64,000 nt of DNA, taken from assembly GCA_003439945.1 (NCBI GenBank), contig QVRM01002377.1, positions 758,501-822,500 of the forward strand. The letters are read 5' to 3'. Position 1 is the stretch's first letter. Every line of letters begins with the position of its first letter. The translations under genes and the position numbers were made by a program. Below the pieces are notes generated by a model that saw only the letters and a list, made by a program, of their open reading frames with translations, made no database searches and was not told the DNA's origin. Below are positions 34,445 through 45,779 of the stretch, one piece after another. The DNA comes from Dermanyssus gallinae. Lineage: Eukaryota > Arthropoda > Arachnida > Mesostigmata > Dermanyssidae.

Positions 34445-34468
34445 TATATATATATATATATATATATA
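34445..34468. repeat. (TA)n microsatellite
   Basis: A TA tract followed by CATGTGTAAATG. Confidence 0.9.
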
Positions 34469-34599
34469 CATGTGTAAATGTTTTACCTCCGGTTACGTTC
34501 AGCAGGAGGGTGCCATCGTCGCTTTGGTTGCGGTCGCCTGTTAGTCTGACCTTCATGTAGTTGCGACTGCAACTGTAACGGTAGTTTTCAATGGCCAAA

Positions 34600-36050
34600 T
34601 GAGGAAAATGAGAAGGGCATTGAAAACGCCCCCCCACCCGTTACCGCTACTGTTCAAATTCTTCCGCCTTCCCTAATCGCCTCCATGTACTCAGCGACGA
34701 CGCTGGCTTGAAGGACGGCTTGAAGGGCAGCAGCAGCACGATGACGACGTGCACAAAACGAGAGGGGCTACTAGGTGAATCGGCCAATCGGCCCGCCCAT
34801 CCGAACGTGTGGGGGGTCTCACCAAGGTTAGCCATCTGGTTGGTAGTCGTGGTGGTCATCATTTTAGCCGTCGCCGTTGCGGAAGGAAGGAAAATGCTGA
34901 AGAACCGTGAGTGGCCCATCCGAAGAAACAGGAGGGGCCCGAATAGAGAGGGAACAAGAAAGAGGCAGCAGAATTGAAAGAGAAAGAGAAGAATGTTAAG
35001 GGCAGGGTAATGGAAGACGGGGGGGGGGGGGGGGGTAACCAGAGGAATGCAGCTGTGCGATAAGTTTAAACCGACCGACTATGGGCTGGCTTGCTAGCTG
35101 GGCACTATTTCTCGGCAAGGAGTAGCGGCAGCGGCGGCAACGACGACGATGCTGATGATGGCGGCGAGGAGGCAGCTGCAGCAGCAGCAGAAGCAGCGAC
35201 GCGACGGCTATCTGATTCTGAAGGGCAGTTAACCAATGAAGTGGCCGGCCAAACTGCTGTTGCTGCTGCTGCTGATGCTGACCGAGGATCTCCCGGCCAG
35301 CAGCAAGGAGAAGGCATAGCAGGCCGGTGGGCAGACAGAGGTACGCACATGTTCGATCTGTGCACGTACACATACATACACGTACAAGCAGTCATCTGAC
35401 GAAGCAACGATTCGACTGATTTCGACGACGGAAAACGGCCGAAGTCCTCCAATTGAAAAGCGACGGTGGCGACGCTGGAGTCTTTTGCCCGCGAGCAGAT
35501 CCTGGAAGAACGAGTCTACAAGGATCGTCAGCCTAGGGGCATTCTGGCGGCGTCGAAACGGAGCCGTCTCTCTTCTCGTGGAAGGCAGGCAGGGAAGCTG
35601 TGGCGCGCAGGTTCAAAGATTCGATGCTTGAGTGAACGAGCGAGCAAGCGAGCGAACGAACAGATGAAGAAACCATTGGGAATGTAATGAAAAAGTTCCA
35701 CAACACCATCTCGTAGCCGAACGACCCCGGCGGTCATCGCAACCTGATGGCTCGACGCTGGACATCAAGAGCGAAACGTTTCGACAACCGCAATCTCAGA
35801 CGACGACGGCCGTGGCGACAACCACAACGAAGGCACAGTAGCAGCAGCATCAGCAGCATCGGTTCTACCACCAAACAGTAACAGCAGGAAGAAACGTGCT
35901 TCAACAAGTCCTGGCCTGCCATGCCATCTCATAGCGGGCTACGGTTACTACGACTACTACCACCACAACCGCCACCACCACCACCACCATCATCATTATC
36001 ATTATCATCATCCCTAGCCTAGAGCAACCCGCTCTAAAGCCAATTTGAGC
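34600..36050. other. GC-rich island with trinucleotide repeats
   Basis: Contains (GCA)n near 35175-35195, (TGC)n at 35260-35277 and CAC/CAT triplets at 35965-36012. Plus frames 35091-35399 (acidic and Ala-rich, with RRLSDSEGQLTNEVAGQ) and 35466-35687 (basic) look protein-like, but they have no splice or start support and open antisense frames. Confidence 0.4.
35019..35035. repeat. poly-G tract
   Basis: About 17 G residues after GGAAGAC. Confidence 0.9.
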
Positions 36051-37880
36051 TAAGCTGTTGGCTTTCGTGCGCTCTTAGCAAGCCTCACAGGAACCGAGGG
36101 ACGCAGCCATCCGTTCTAAATTCCACCGTGAACGAAACCGAGAGATCAAGCAATGTGATACGGCGGCGGACCAGAGAGGTACTGAAGGCAACAAACAGTC
36201 AACCGATCAAAGGTGGTTAGATCGACAAAGATAGATAAACAAGAAGAGAAACATATTGGAGAGCGTCGAGAAAAATAATCCTCTGGTTAGTGTTGATCCA
36301 TACGCGTTTTTTTGTGCTGTCAGTCCTTAGAGTCACGCTTTGACCTGGGTTAACCAACCAACTAGCAAACGTTGCCAACATATTGGCCAATGCCTATGTT
36401 TAACTACTCGTTGTCGTGCTTGCCTCTCGAGCATCATAGCAGCTACTCGACATCCCTTGCGTGACCGACGCGTGAGCTCGAAATGGAGTGGCCAACCGAG
36501 TTAATTGCAAAGGCGAGTATTCCGAGTTGTGTAGGGCCGAATATCCAATGCAACAAGCATCGAATAATATGACCGGACTCCTAGTTAGACTGCTCATGTT
36601 ACCGCCGGGATGCCTTCCAATTTAGCTTTGGCTTAAGCGGCACGACGATTAAGTGGCACGTCTTTATTCACTGTGGGTCATACGCTGCTCGGTGACTGGA
36701 GGAGACACATAGGTGCAGCACGGGTTCGAGCCCCACCGTTGCACATTTGTATTTATGGGGTCCGTCTTACGAAGCAACGCGAAAGCAGTTTTGGCTTACG
36801 AATATTAATCCTGCAGACCCCCGGTTTGCTACTTGATAGTTTAAGCTGTGCTAAGCAAAAGGGAGCGAAAGGTTTCTAGTTGATAGCTATTTTATTACCG
36901 ACTTGCATTATTTACTTAGTGCGAGGAGATGACCGGCTCTGAATGTCATGAGAACATGCTCTATAGTTAGTCAACTAGAGATCGTAGTGCCTTGCAGAAA
37001 AAATGTATTGAGAAAGACGACGCTTTTTATACGTTATTATTAGTATTTGTCTGTCAGATATTTATGTTTAAATGAAAAACGATAAACGCCCACTTCAGGT
37101 AATTCAAGCTCGCTTTATTCTACCTGCCACCTTAGTACGACAATACCGAGGTAGCCAATGCTGTTAGTGCGGGTTTAGACAGGCCTCAGGTGCAGGCCCC
37201 AGTCTGAAGTTTTCTACATTAGCATGCGGTGACTTCAATTATCGTATGGATGGATACAGGCGCCACCGATAGAAATGAAGGGCTGAGAGAACTTCTGAGT
37301 ACTAGGGGTCTGTTTTGACTTGGTGTTGCAGCAAGACTGTTTGAGCTTAAAATTATAATAAAATGTTGACCTAAATTCTAGGGTTATCTCTCACTGGCAA
37401 ACTTGGCACATATCGTTCGCGATATTTTTCGGTATATATAAAACGTGTCTGTCTGCCAAGTTTTCATCTCGGCTCGAGGCTCAAAAAATACGAGGCTTTT
37501 CGTGTACCTGCTAGTAGGCTGTGAGCCGGCTGTCGAAACAATTTGAATCAGGCTCAAGTCACCAGTCATTGAGCCTCTCCAGCGGTTTTTGAGGGAATGG
37601 CAAGGCAAAGTGGCGGAATCCATGTTAGAGGTTATTCATGCAAATAAACATTTTACCAAGAACCTATGGGACGGAATGGTATGCACTCGTCGTATTTGCA
37701 CACAAGGTACATTGTGCACGGCTACCACCACCACCTCGTATGTCTCACTCGTGGATTTCACCAGACAAATGCTGCTCCCGGTTCTGCTCGCAGGAATGCG
37801 GTAAGTATCACGCGATAAACTGAGAAACGCAATGAAGGCCCTTGCACTTTCTTACCAAGTGGAATGACTATTAAGGAGCG
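36051..37880. other. no supported gene; one tRNA-like relic
   Basis: The plus frame at 37589-37804 ends at ATGCG|GTAAGTAT (donor-like, near 37800) but has no recognisable protein or clear acceptor. Otherwise AT-rich. Confidence 0.4.
36675..36745 (+). repeat. tRNA-like (SINE) relic with B box
   Basis: GGTTCGAGCC (36723-36732) fits the Pol III B box. A degraded A-box-like segment lies about 40 bases upstream (36681-36699). No complete cloverleaf. Confidence 0.3.
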
Positions 37881-37899
37881 TCGAAAAAACAGATCGTTG

Positions 37900-37900
<1 letters not shown>

Positions 37901-37942
<42 letters not shown>
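37901..37942. repeat. (TA)n microsatellite
   Basis: A TA tract after CGTTGC. Confidence 0.9.
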
Positions 37943-37946
<4 letters not shown>

Positions 37947-40520
37947 ACACAAATCACTTGCGAAATGAAGCATATCATTATTACTCGACTGATCCCATAT
38001 CGTCAGTGAACCATTGTCTGGAACAGGTATATGTATACGCATAAAAATCACATTCGTTAAATATTTAAAGACATATATTGAAGTATCAGCAAGCTACCAG
38101 TACAAGGGTCACAACGCTCAGACACTCGACAAGATTATATAAGAAAGACGGCATACCACGTCGGTTCCAGATGGTCCCGTCTCTGGCAAAGTTTACCATA
38201 AAACCGCGTAAAGGGCAGCAGATAATGAGATAACTTCCTTAGTAGATCAGCGGGGGGGGGGAGGGGAATCAAAGATTTTAGATCTAAGAAACTGCGGACA
38301 GAAACTGTCTTCTCCACTTCGGCATATCGAGACTCCGCTTCGTTAACTGAAGCTCCGCACATACTGTTGGAACCAATTTTTCTTTACGGAAGCCATGCTC
38401 CTCCGTTATTATGACGCGACTCACCTGGATACATGAGGGCACATGAGAGGCGACTGGTGAGTATAAAACGAAGAACATTGTAGATGTAGCTCTTTATGGC
38501 GATGCCATGCTAACTACTGGACATTTTATAGAACTACTTGAGAATAATTTTTAGGATACAATCTGCCCAGAGTTGTGGTATTCGTCGTTTGCTATAACAG
38601 CAATTGAATTGATCTGTGAGGAGTGGCCACAATAGAAGGGCATCTCTGATGTGTTCTTAACTTGCAACATCAAAGCCAAAGACATCGTTGCGATTGAAAC
38701 GTTGAATTGTCTCCAACTCTTCTAAGTCACAAATGGGAAACATACATTGCTTTCGTTCGTCCTGGAGTTAAAAATTTGTCTAATTAAACTAAAAATTAAG
38801 TATCCAGAATTTGTCAAATTAAATCTTGTTCAAAGTCCCAGCAGTAAGCGCATCAAGAGTGGAAGATCAACTGATATGCATAATTATGCTGGTTTTCTTG
38901 CAATTTCGCGCGTATTTTATCTAGGATAATTGCCCCAGACATCTCATGGAACGTAATGAGTTTCACTTTCCAGAAGCACCTCCGAAAAGGATAATCCTTT
39001 TCGTAAGCATGCGAACTGTGGTGGAGTTGGTGTCCGTAGTTTCTCGCGTTACCATCGGTTGCATATTCAAGATCTTCTGCGCGCTTCTCAAGAAAAGGTG
39101 ATTCCACGCTTCCATGCACTGGCAGATGTATCTCAGGACTGCAACTTAAGCTCGTTGGGTCGCCAGTGAGACAAGGACATGCTGCATTACATTTGCAAAA
39201 TCCACAGTCACCTTATCGATGTTGGCCTGTCGGCACAGAAGGCATTTGTAGGCTTTGCGGGATGTAATGCAAGTGGCAACTTCTGTTTGTAGGAGGCAGT
39301 TATTACGAAAATTGAGCATGCATTTCGTTAATGGTGCTTCTCTACTTAGCACACTCTTTATGGAGCACCGGCCTCGCATCACATCAATAATTGGTAGCGT
39401 CGTTCGCTGAGCACTCGGCATTTCGGAGGCTGCTGTGGAAAACGTCTTAACTTGTTGCTGAGTGACCGCTACTAAATTATAAATAATTCCTGTTCTTGCC
39501 ACTAGCATTCTAAACTGTTCTGACTGAATTCCACGATGTAGACTATTCTTGCACTTAGCATACACAGCATAGTCACGGCTTGTGTTGCTGCTAGAGCTGA
39601 TAGACTAACTGAGGCAACCGTATGTTATCATAGTGACTTACGAGTTATGGGAGTCAAAAACCGTGTTTCCAATGCAATAGGAGCAATAAAGATTATCCAC
39701 AAAACTGGAAATTGTGCTATATCCATTACGGTATCAACTTACTTTCTGTGCGCCAGATAACCGCCCGTTTGAGTACAATTACACGAAGCACAGCAAATTC
39801 ACGTTCACACATCAGTTGACCCCTTTAGATCACTTATTTGGAAATTGTCTGTCTTCCAGGTAACTCGCTCGGCACTAATACATAATATAGTGCTATGCAA
39901 TTAAGTTCCAATTTACTATCATCATGGAACGTGGCCTGCGGCTGCCGATATTTAAAGTCTTGATTTGTGCCGCAGAAGTGATTCTCGTCTATATCGACGA
40001 TGGCCGTATCATCACAGCTCCGTTCGTCCCACTAAAGTCTCAATAGAGAGAAGTGTATTATGTGTTCGGTCATGTTCATCATTCGAGGCATGTGCTATAT
40101 ACTAGCGAGATTTACGAAATCCAGAAGACGGCACAACTTGTATTTATGTTGAGAATAGCAGCAATTTCTTAGTATGAGTCAGACTTTTAGAGCAGAACCT
40201 TCTAGGCAGAACCATAAGACACAAAAACACAAAAACAATTAATAATACCCGAAGCCACAACGAAAGCACAACCTTGAGAAACGTCGAACATGTTTTTCGT
40301 TCAAAAACAGCGTTAGCAGGATAAACGATCCGCACAGTCAACCGCAGCAGTTTCGACAAAAACGTCAAAGAAGCTGAATTACGTATATGACGTCTGACAT
40401 GATCGTAGGTAGGACAAACAACTTAAGACGTGTGTTTTCTTTCGCCTTTGGTTACATGCATTGGGTGGTCACTGAAAGCATATTCAGAGCAAAGACCTTG
40501 ACCTAAATTTGCAAATCTGA
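37943..40520. other. AT-rich, no supported gene apart from an unknown ORF
   Basis: A G-rich run (GGGGGGGGGAGGGG) lies at about 38250-38264. Minus frames 38284-38478, 38853-39119 and 39146-39565 are open in succession, but no transposase or RT motif was recognised in them. Confidence 0.4.
39146..39565 (-). CDS. uncharacterised ORF, 139 codons
   Basis: ATG to stop, not low-complexity. It starts MYAKCKNSLHRGIQSEQF and has a cysteine-containing central part (KAYKCLLCRQANIDKV). The next minus frame (38853-39119) follows after a short gap, so the pair could be pieces of one decayed element. No family identified; chance is possible. Confidence 0.18.
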   Translation of the reverse strand: MYAKCKNSLHRGIQSEQFRMLVARTGIIYNLVAVTQQQVKTFSTAASEMPSAQRTTLPIIDVMRGRCSIKSVLSREAPLTKCMLNFRNNCLLQTEVATCITSRKAYKCLLCRQANIDKVTVDFANVMQHVLVSLATQRA

Positions 40521-40524
40521 ACAA

Positions 40525-40620
40525 AGATTGATTCGCCGTGCCGGGGCCGAACCCACGACTTCTAGCTCCGTCACATTCGCTGGCCGTCTCCTTTACTCTG
40601 TCCCGCCAAAAGACCTCTCA
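40525..40620 (-). repeat. tRNA-like (SINE) relic with B box
   Basis: On the minus strand, GGTTCGGCCCC (40543-40553) resembles a Pol III B box, with a weak A-box-like GGCCAGCGAATG about 40 bases upstream. It is followed by CGGCACGGCGAATC. Confidence 0.25.
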
Positions 40621-40670
40621 GTCCTTCTTTCTAATGTAATCTCTATTATTTCTACCCGAAACTATAACAG

Positions 40671-40955
40671 CTGCTTTGCCTTCGTCAAGCAAGAATTAGC
40701 ACAGCGTCGGTGCTGGTACCGACAACCTCACATGAATTTCGAGCAGCGTTGACATCTGTACTCGAAAATGCTAACCGGGGTGCGATGCTGGGTGACAGAT
40801 GGACAAGCAAATTTGATGCACAGATACCGGACACTCGATGTGACTCCTCACCCATACCTCTATCTGAATGCCGTCGAGTCGTACGAGGCACTGTACCGTC
40901 ACCACCGCCCGCCAACGAGGAATTGAACGGCGACCGGGAGCTGTGGATGAAATGA
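40671..40955 (+). CDS. possible exon or ORF, 94 codons
   Basis: Open frame to TGA 40953-40955 with an ordinary composition (SHEFRAALTSVLENANRGAM, later SPPPANEELNGDRELWMK). It lies just upstream of the strong acceptor at 41012-41013, but no donor joins the two in a convincing way. The antisense frame is also open. Confidence 0.2.
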   Translation: MLCLRQARISTASVLVPTTSHEFRAALTSVLENANRGAMLGDRWTSKFDAQIPDTRCDSSPIPLSECRRVVRGTVPSPPPANEELNGDRELWMK

Positions 40956-41013
40956 CAAAGCAAACCACAGCGTGTCGTACTGCGCGACTACGCACATTTC
41001 TTTTTTTTGGCAG

Positions 41014-41157
41014 GACGTTACGCGAGTTGAGTCGGCATGCTGTCTGGCTGTCCTAGAATCTGACACCCAGTCACTCATCTCCGAACATCGTCCTACACCC
41101 GGCCGCCCAAATTCAAATCAAAATCACATGAGACCGACGAAAGCGGACTTACTATAG
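41014..41157 (+). CDS. candidate terminal coding exon
   Basis: A textbook 3' splice site, TTTCTTTTTTTTGGCAG|G (AG at 41012-41013), opens directly into a phase-0 frame of 47 codons: DVTRVESACCLAVLESDTQS, then a polar, Pro/Asn-rich tail ending KADLL and TAG at 41155-41157. The other two phases stop early. AATAAA at 41403-41408 is a plausible polyadenylation signal, about 245 bases beyond the stop. The upstream exon was not identified with confidence. The protein is not recognised. Confidence 0.35.
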   Translation, partial: DVTRVESACCLAVLESDTQSLISEHRPTPGRPNSNQNHMRPTKADLL

Positions 41158-41304
41158 CACCCGGTACGTTTTCTTGTCTGTTTCTTGAGCCGCCCGCTAG
41201 ACAAGAGACTGTCACGCAGCTGGAAGGTCGGTTTGTGTGAGCCCCCCTTCGTACACGTTCTGTAGCGAACCATTAGAACACAGTGTAGAGCTAAGTAGAC
41301 TTGA

Positions 41305-41306
<2 letters not shown>

Positions 41307-41347
<41 letters not shown>
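41307..41347. repeat. (TA)n microsatellite
   Basis: A TA tract inside the putative 3' UTR of the exon at 41014-41157. Confidence 0.9.
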
Positions 41348-41351
<4 letters not shown>

Positions 41352-41402
41352 ATACTTCAGTGTTAAGAAGAGGTACACCGTATTTGTTCGTGATCTGGCA
41401 AG

Positions 41403-41408
41403 AATAAA
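41403..41408 (+). terminator. candidate polyadenylation signal AATAAA
   Basis: A canonical hexamer downstream of the candidate terminal exon. In AT-rich sequence such hexamers are common, so this only supports the exon if transcripts end here. Confidence 0.2.
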
Positions 41409-41576
41409 TAGAAGCTGTAACAGGTGACCGTCGGCAGGAAGAATAGTTTAGTTAACTACAATAATTTGCCGTCTGCAGGAGCAGCTGTCTCTATCATTGG
41501 CGCGAGTTAATGCCAACTACTGGGAGCACTTTAAGAAAACACGTCTTAACAATTGCAAAATGGCAAGAGCAATTCA

Positions 41577-41597
41577 ATATATATATATATATATATT
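41577..41597. repeat. (TA)n microsatellite
   Basis: A short TA tract. Another follows at 41662-41683. Confidence 0.85.
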
Positions 41598-41661
41598 AAG
41601 GCGAGCACTGCCGAGTGTGCAAATGCATTGTAAGTGATTAATAAATCATAGCAATATTTTC

Positions 41662-41683
41662 TATATATATATATATATATATA
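41662..41683. repeat. (TA)n microsatellite
   Basis: A TA tract followed by CATAGACACACAT. Confidence 0.85.
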
Positions 41684-41689
41684 CATAGA

Positions 41690-42790
41690 CACACATAACA
41701 TAATTTTCATTTGCGGTTCTAACAAATATAATATTTAAAACCATAAATTCCATTTTAAATATAAGGTGTTTGGCCCAGCAATACTCATCCCGTTTGTATA
41801 TGGATGTATAATTGTGCACTAAATCATCTGTAATAGTGGACTTTCGTCCACGATAGAGCGGCTTTGCCATATTGTGTCCGGAATTGCCCGATGACTTGGC
41901 CCGTGGCTCCACCAATACGAGCAGATCGGCCCAGTTCGAATTGCTTTGGATAGCTTCCGCCATATATTAAGGGCTCTCTATAGTGGTTGGGATGCTGTGA
42001 AGAAGTGACGCTGACCACGCGAGATTTCGGAAGTTTGGACCGTTACGGGTATTTGCAAGTGCGATATTTTCGAACTGAATCGACTCGATGGGTCACGTTT
42101 ATCAAGGCCAACGCAATGGCCTTGACGCTCTCGTGACGCTGATGTGACAACTCCCCAGCCACTTGACAACAAGCGATTGTAGCCCGCGGACGGCGACGAC
42201 AACGAAGTCGGCAAATCCTAAGCAACAACGACGACATCGAAAGCAACGACAATAACCTCGACCCTCTCTGGCCCGTCGCTAAGAATAGCAAGACTGGCTG
42301 GCTGCAAAAGCAGGCGGCAGTAAGCGCAACGGCTTTTTGTCGTGTATCAGCAGCACCAGCAGATGGTACTTATGCCTGTCGAAGCGAAGGCCGACCAGCA
42401 CCACCGAGGGATGGTCAAACAACACCCCTAGACTCATTCGAATGAATCGTCGTGCGTTGCGCCATCGAACGCGGAACGGCGAACTCGGCAGGCAGGTGGC
42501 TGGCAGGCAGGCCATTCTCCCAGAGGAGACATTCCGATCCTTCCTGTATCAAAACCTCAGGATGATACCGATGAAAGCGTCGATTCGCTTCGAGACCAGC
42601 AGTTCCGACACGGGCGACAACAACAATAACAACTAAAGGAACTGCAGCGGTTGAACGACCTATCTTGAAGTAAAGCAAAGCTTTACGTTCAGTGCCCCGG
42701 TCGGCCACGATGAGCCCCCCGCCATCATTCTGGTTATGAGGCTATACCGTCTCCGAATTGCCGTTAAACTGGCCATATATAATAAAGAGG
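41690..42790. other. no firmly supported gene
   Basis: Overlapping open frames occur on both strands (minus 41661-41963, 41824-42018, 42043-42291, 42415-42708; plus 42337-42636). The strands contradict each other and no domain is recognised. (CAA/AACAAT) triplets lie near 42614-42636. Confidence 0.4.
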
Positions 42791-42791
42791 A

Positions 42792-42793
42792 TG

Positions 42794-42834
<41 letters not shown>

Positions 42835-42862
42835 GCTCTCCCTTTATTTAGTTTATAAAATA

Positions 42863-42910
<48 letters not shown>

Positions 42911-42971
42911 ATTCAACGGTCCAACAATATATCTACATATTTTTAATAAACTAAATAGAGGGGGAGCTGAA
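42792..42971. repeat. fold-back structure around two (TA)n tracts
   Basis: A 25-base arm at 42831-42855 (starting TTTAGCTCTCCCTTTATTTA) is repeated as reverse complement at 42947-42971 with 22 of 25 matches. Inside are a perfect AGTTTAT-AAA-ATAAACT palindrome (42850-42866) and a TA tract (42866-42907). A second TA tract (42798-42831) lies outside the left arm, and GTTGAAT/ATTCAAC form a further short inverted pair. It could be a degraded MITE-like element. Confidence 0.8.
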
Positions 42972-43120
42972 TAAATGTGAATAGGAGTTAATACATGGAG
43001 AAGAACAAGAAGAACGAGGGGGTTTGAGAATAACTTCCAATAACCTGGTCAGGTGCTGCACACATCAGGGTACCCTTTCACGGAGCATATCGCGCTCAGA
43101 AGGCACTGGTAACTGGTGCA

Positions 43121-43372
43121 TTGAGATTGCAAATTGAGAAACCACATACTATTTTTTACACGTCGTCACAGGTCTTTTTCGAATTAACTAGCTCAACGGC
43201 TTCCTACGGCATTCAGCTAACCTTAGACAAGGTTGGTGCTCCACAAGTAGAGCAACTGGACCGAGTAAAGCCTGCATACGTCCAGCGAAATGTTGGGCTA
43301 ACTAAATCTAGCCGGGATAGAGTAGTGTATGTCCTCGCTGAAACAAGACCCTTATGCCCGAAGCGGACGTAG
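43121..43372 (+). mobile_element. possible C-terminal end of a Gypsy-type polyprotein
   Basis: An 83-codon plus frame contains QLTLDKVGAPQVEQLDRVKP then AYVQ. VDRLKPAY(V/I) after a short beta-strand region is the usual end of Gypsy integrase (chromodomain-like/GPY end). Only this motif supports the call; no integrase core or LTR was found nearby. Confidence 0.3.
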
Positions 43373-43831
43373 GCTTCATACGCCTGTGGGGAAAGAGATG
43401 GATATTAGCCCAGCATTCGGCAGCATGTATACCACCGATACTTAGTGTAGTAATACTTGTCCATGCGCGGCTTTAATCAGGTTGTGTGCAATATAGTATA
43501 GGATTTTACGAGCCATATAAGGGATGCATTTGTTATATATTTGAATGGCAACATTATTTATACAAAAAATTGCGTAAATGTTCTGGTGTCTTACTCCTGC
43601 ACTCACTCGTTTGTTAGCATTATGGTTTTGAAATTAAATTACTAATTTTTATTTGTATAGTATATACCTTATAAAGATGACTAATAAACTAAATGAACAA
43701 TGAATAATGACGAGACGGCCTTTTTTATTGAGACATCTGTGCCCCTTGTTACTTTGTTTACTTTTTCTGAACCCACAGCCTTCCAAATGCAAGGAAATTG
43801 ATTTGTCAGCTTAGCTACCTTGCTCGAAACA

Positions 43832-43859
43832 CATATATATATATATATATATATATATC
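43832..43859. repeat. (TA)n microsatellite
   Basis: A TA tract after CGAAACACA. Confidence 0.9.
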
Positions 43860-44359
43860 AAGATCCAGACGTTGTTTAAAAAAGGCGCCGACTTGCTATG
43901 GATGTCGACCGAACTGGCACAAGTGCTCTGTGGAAGAGCGGATGAGAAAGCGATATATATATATATATATATGTAGAGAGAGAGAGAGAAGGGGGAAAAG
44001 GGTGAGTGATGTCGATCGACTAAATTGCACGTTGCGGTTGTCCGGTCAAGTTTCAACCGCAATTCGACGGCTTGCCGCGCTATATTGTTCGCCGCATTGT
44101 TCCACACTGTGCATGTCGAATCGAATCAAGCGTCCGATTCGTCGTGCCCGCCGTGGGCGTCGTCCTGCCCAACACGCAGGCCGAGCGGGCGGCCGGGCGG
44201 CCTGCATCTGTGACCACTGATCGACCGACCATGCGTGCGTGGCCTAAGCGTACCAGTTGAAGCCATCTGCTGTGACCCGCTTGGATCAATGTTCGCTGAC
44301 CACCCACCCGGTGTTAGGTGTGCGTGTAGCAAAGGACTGTAGCGGTAACAACAACAATA

Positions 44360-44450
44360 AACAATAAAAACAGCAGCAGCAACACTAAAAACAGCAGCAG
44401 CAACAATAAAAACGGCAGCAGCAACAATAAAAACAGCAGCAGCAACAATG
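44360..44450. repeat. 21-bp minisatellite, four units
   Basis: Units at 44360-44380, 44381-44401, 44402-44422 and 44423-44443 share AACAATAAAAACAGCAGCAG plus C, with one or two substitutions each. One reading is Asn-Asn-Lys-Asn-Ser-Ser-Ser per unit, but the frame closes at once on both sides. Confidence 0.95.
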
Positions 44451-45398
44451 ACAGCAACAACTAAAGTCCGAACATATGTATTGTGTAGCTATCGTGCACG
44501 CGCGCATGCAGTCCAGCCCTCGCAGAGCCCTTATCGAAAGTCCATCTATCCTTGCTCATTGGTACCTCCTACCTCTTCGAGAGTATCTAATCCATTCGTG
44601 AAGAAACTAGTCGGCACTAGTGAATGTTGATACATGATGGTGATAGTGCTGATGTTAATAGTGCTGTAATGCTGATCATGGTGGTAACAGTCGAATACAT
44701 TTGTTTTAGCGCTCCTTTTTTATCTTTATTGTTTGCTCTTTGTTGGTAAAATTCCTATTTTCATGATTGCCAATCCCATCTGATCGCACTAGATTGTTAT
44801 TCGCTTGTTGTTTTTAATTCCTTCCTCTTACAGTCGGCTGTATGCGACGTTAGGATGCCTACCAGTCATCCTACCATCGCTACCATGCCCAATTAGCACG
44901 ACCGGCCCAGACACACCAGATCCTGCGTGTGGTTTTCTCCCAGCCGTTTCTTCCAGCGTACGTCCAGTGACGACATCGGTTGGTGATCATTAGCGTCCTG
45001 TTGCCTCCCAAAGTGCCCAACTTGCCCAATAAATGGCAAACAGTTAACTCAATTAAACAAACAGCGACGATCAAGCACACATATAAAGCTGTACGAAGGT
45101 TGGCTTCGTCAAGTTCGTTTCGAAAGGCGAACAATAAGTGCCGAAATCCTCGACGTTCATAGAAGCAATTATCCTAGAATTAGAAGTAGTGGTATTATTA
45201 TTGTTGTTATTTCTGGTTACTTTAGTGATGCCTAGCACTGATCGTCGTCAGTAGCCGCGTGATCGGTAGCTATGCGCGGTATGGCACACGACCCTAGGTC
45301 TGCGTACGCTTCCGTATATTTTTCTCTATTTCGTGAACTTCCGCTCTATTCGTCTCGATTATTCGTAGCCGCTGTACCTCTAATGTTTCCCTCTTTGT

Positions 45399-45431
45399 TA
45401 TATATATATATATATATATATAAATATATAT
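45399..45431. repeat. (TA)n microsatellite
   Basis: A TA tract after CTCTTTGTTA. Confidence 0.9.
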
Positions 45432-45651
45432 TTTTCAGTCTTCCTCAGCCGTCAAGCGCATGAAGAGGCCTATTGGCAGGGAACGACAGCGACGACGCCG
45501 GTGGTATCTATGGTATCTACAATATCTACTCGTCTTCAGGGCAGACGACGACAGAGAACGGTGGCGTAAGATTAGCCGGGCACATTCATATTGGACCCTA
45601 GGGACAAGGCCCTGTCCGACTTCTCGGCAGAGCATATGGTGGTTATCTCTT

Positions 45652-45658
45652 GTATATA

Positions 45659-45755
<97 letters not shown>
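45652..45755. repeat. long (TA)n block, about 104 bp
   Basis: A TA tract with only two TATG interruptions, one of the longest in the window. Confidence 0.95.
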
Positions 45756-45779
45756 GTACATTATCGTGTTTTATCAACT

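Larger units (their letters stand above)
43380..45390. other. no firmly supported gene
   Basis: Contains TA tracts at 43832-43859 and 43953-43972 (the latter followed by GA repeats), and a 21-bp minisatellite. At 44880-45134 (minus) and 44980-45162 (plus) opposing frames are open. The minus one has a hydrophobic segment (ALYVCLIVAVCLIELTVCHL) but no ATG start. Confidence 0.4.

Noticed and set aside
37638..37823. Cys-rich frame (CCSRFCSQECG) resembling a zinc finger
   Set aside because: Cysteine spacing does not fit MYND or MYM fingers, and the frame is short and overlaps another open frame.
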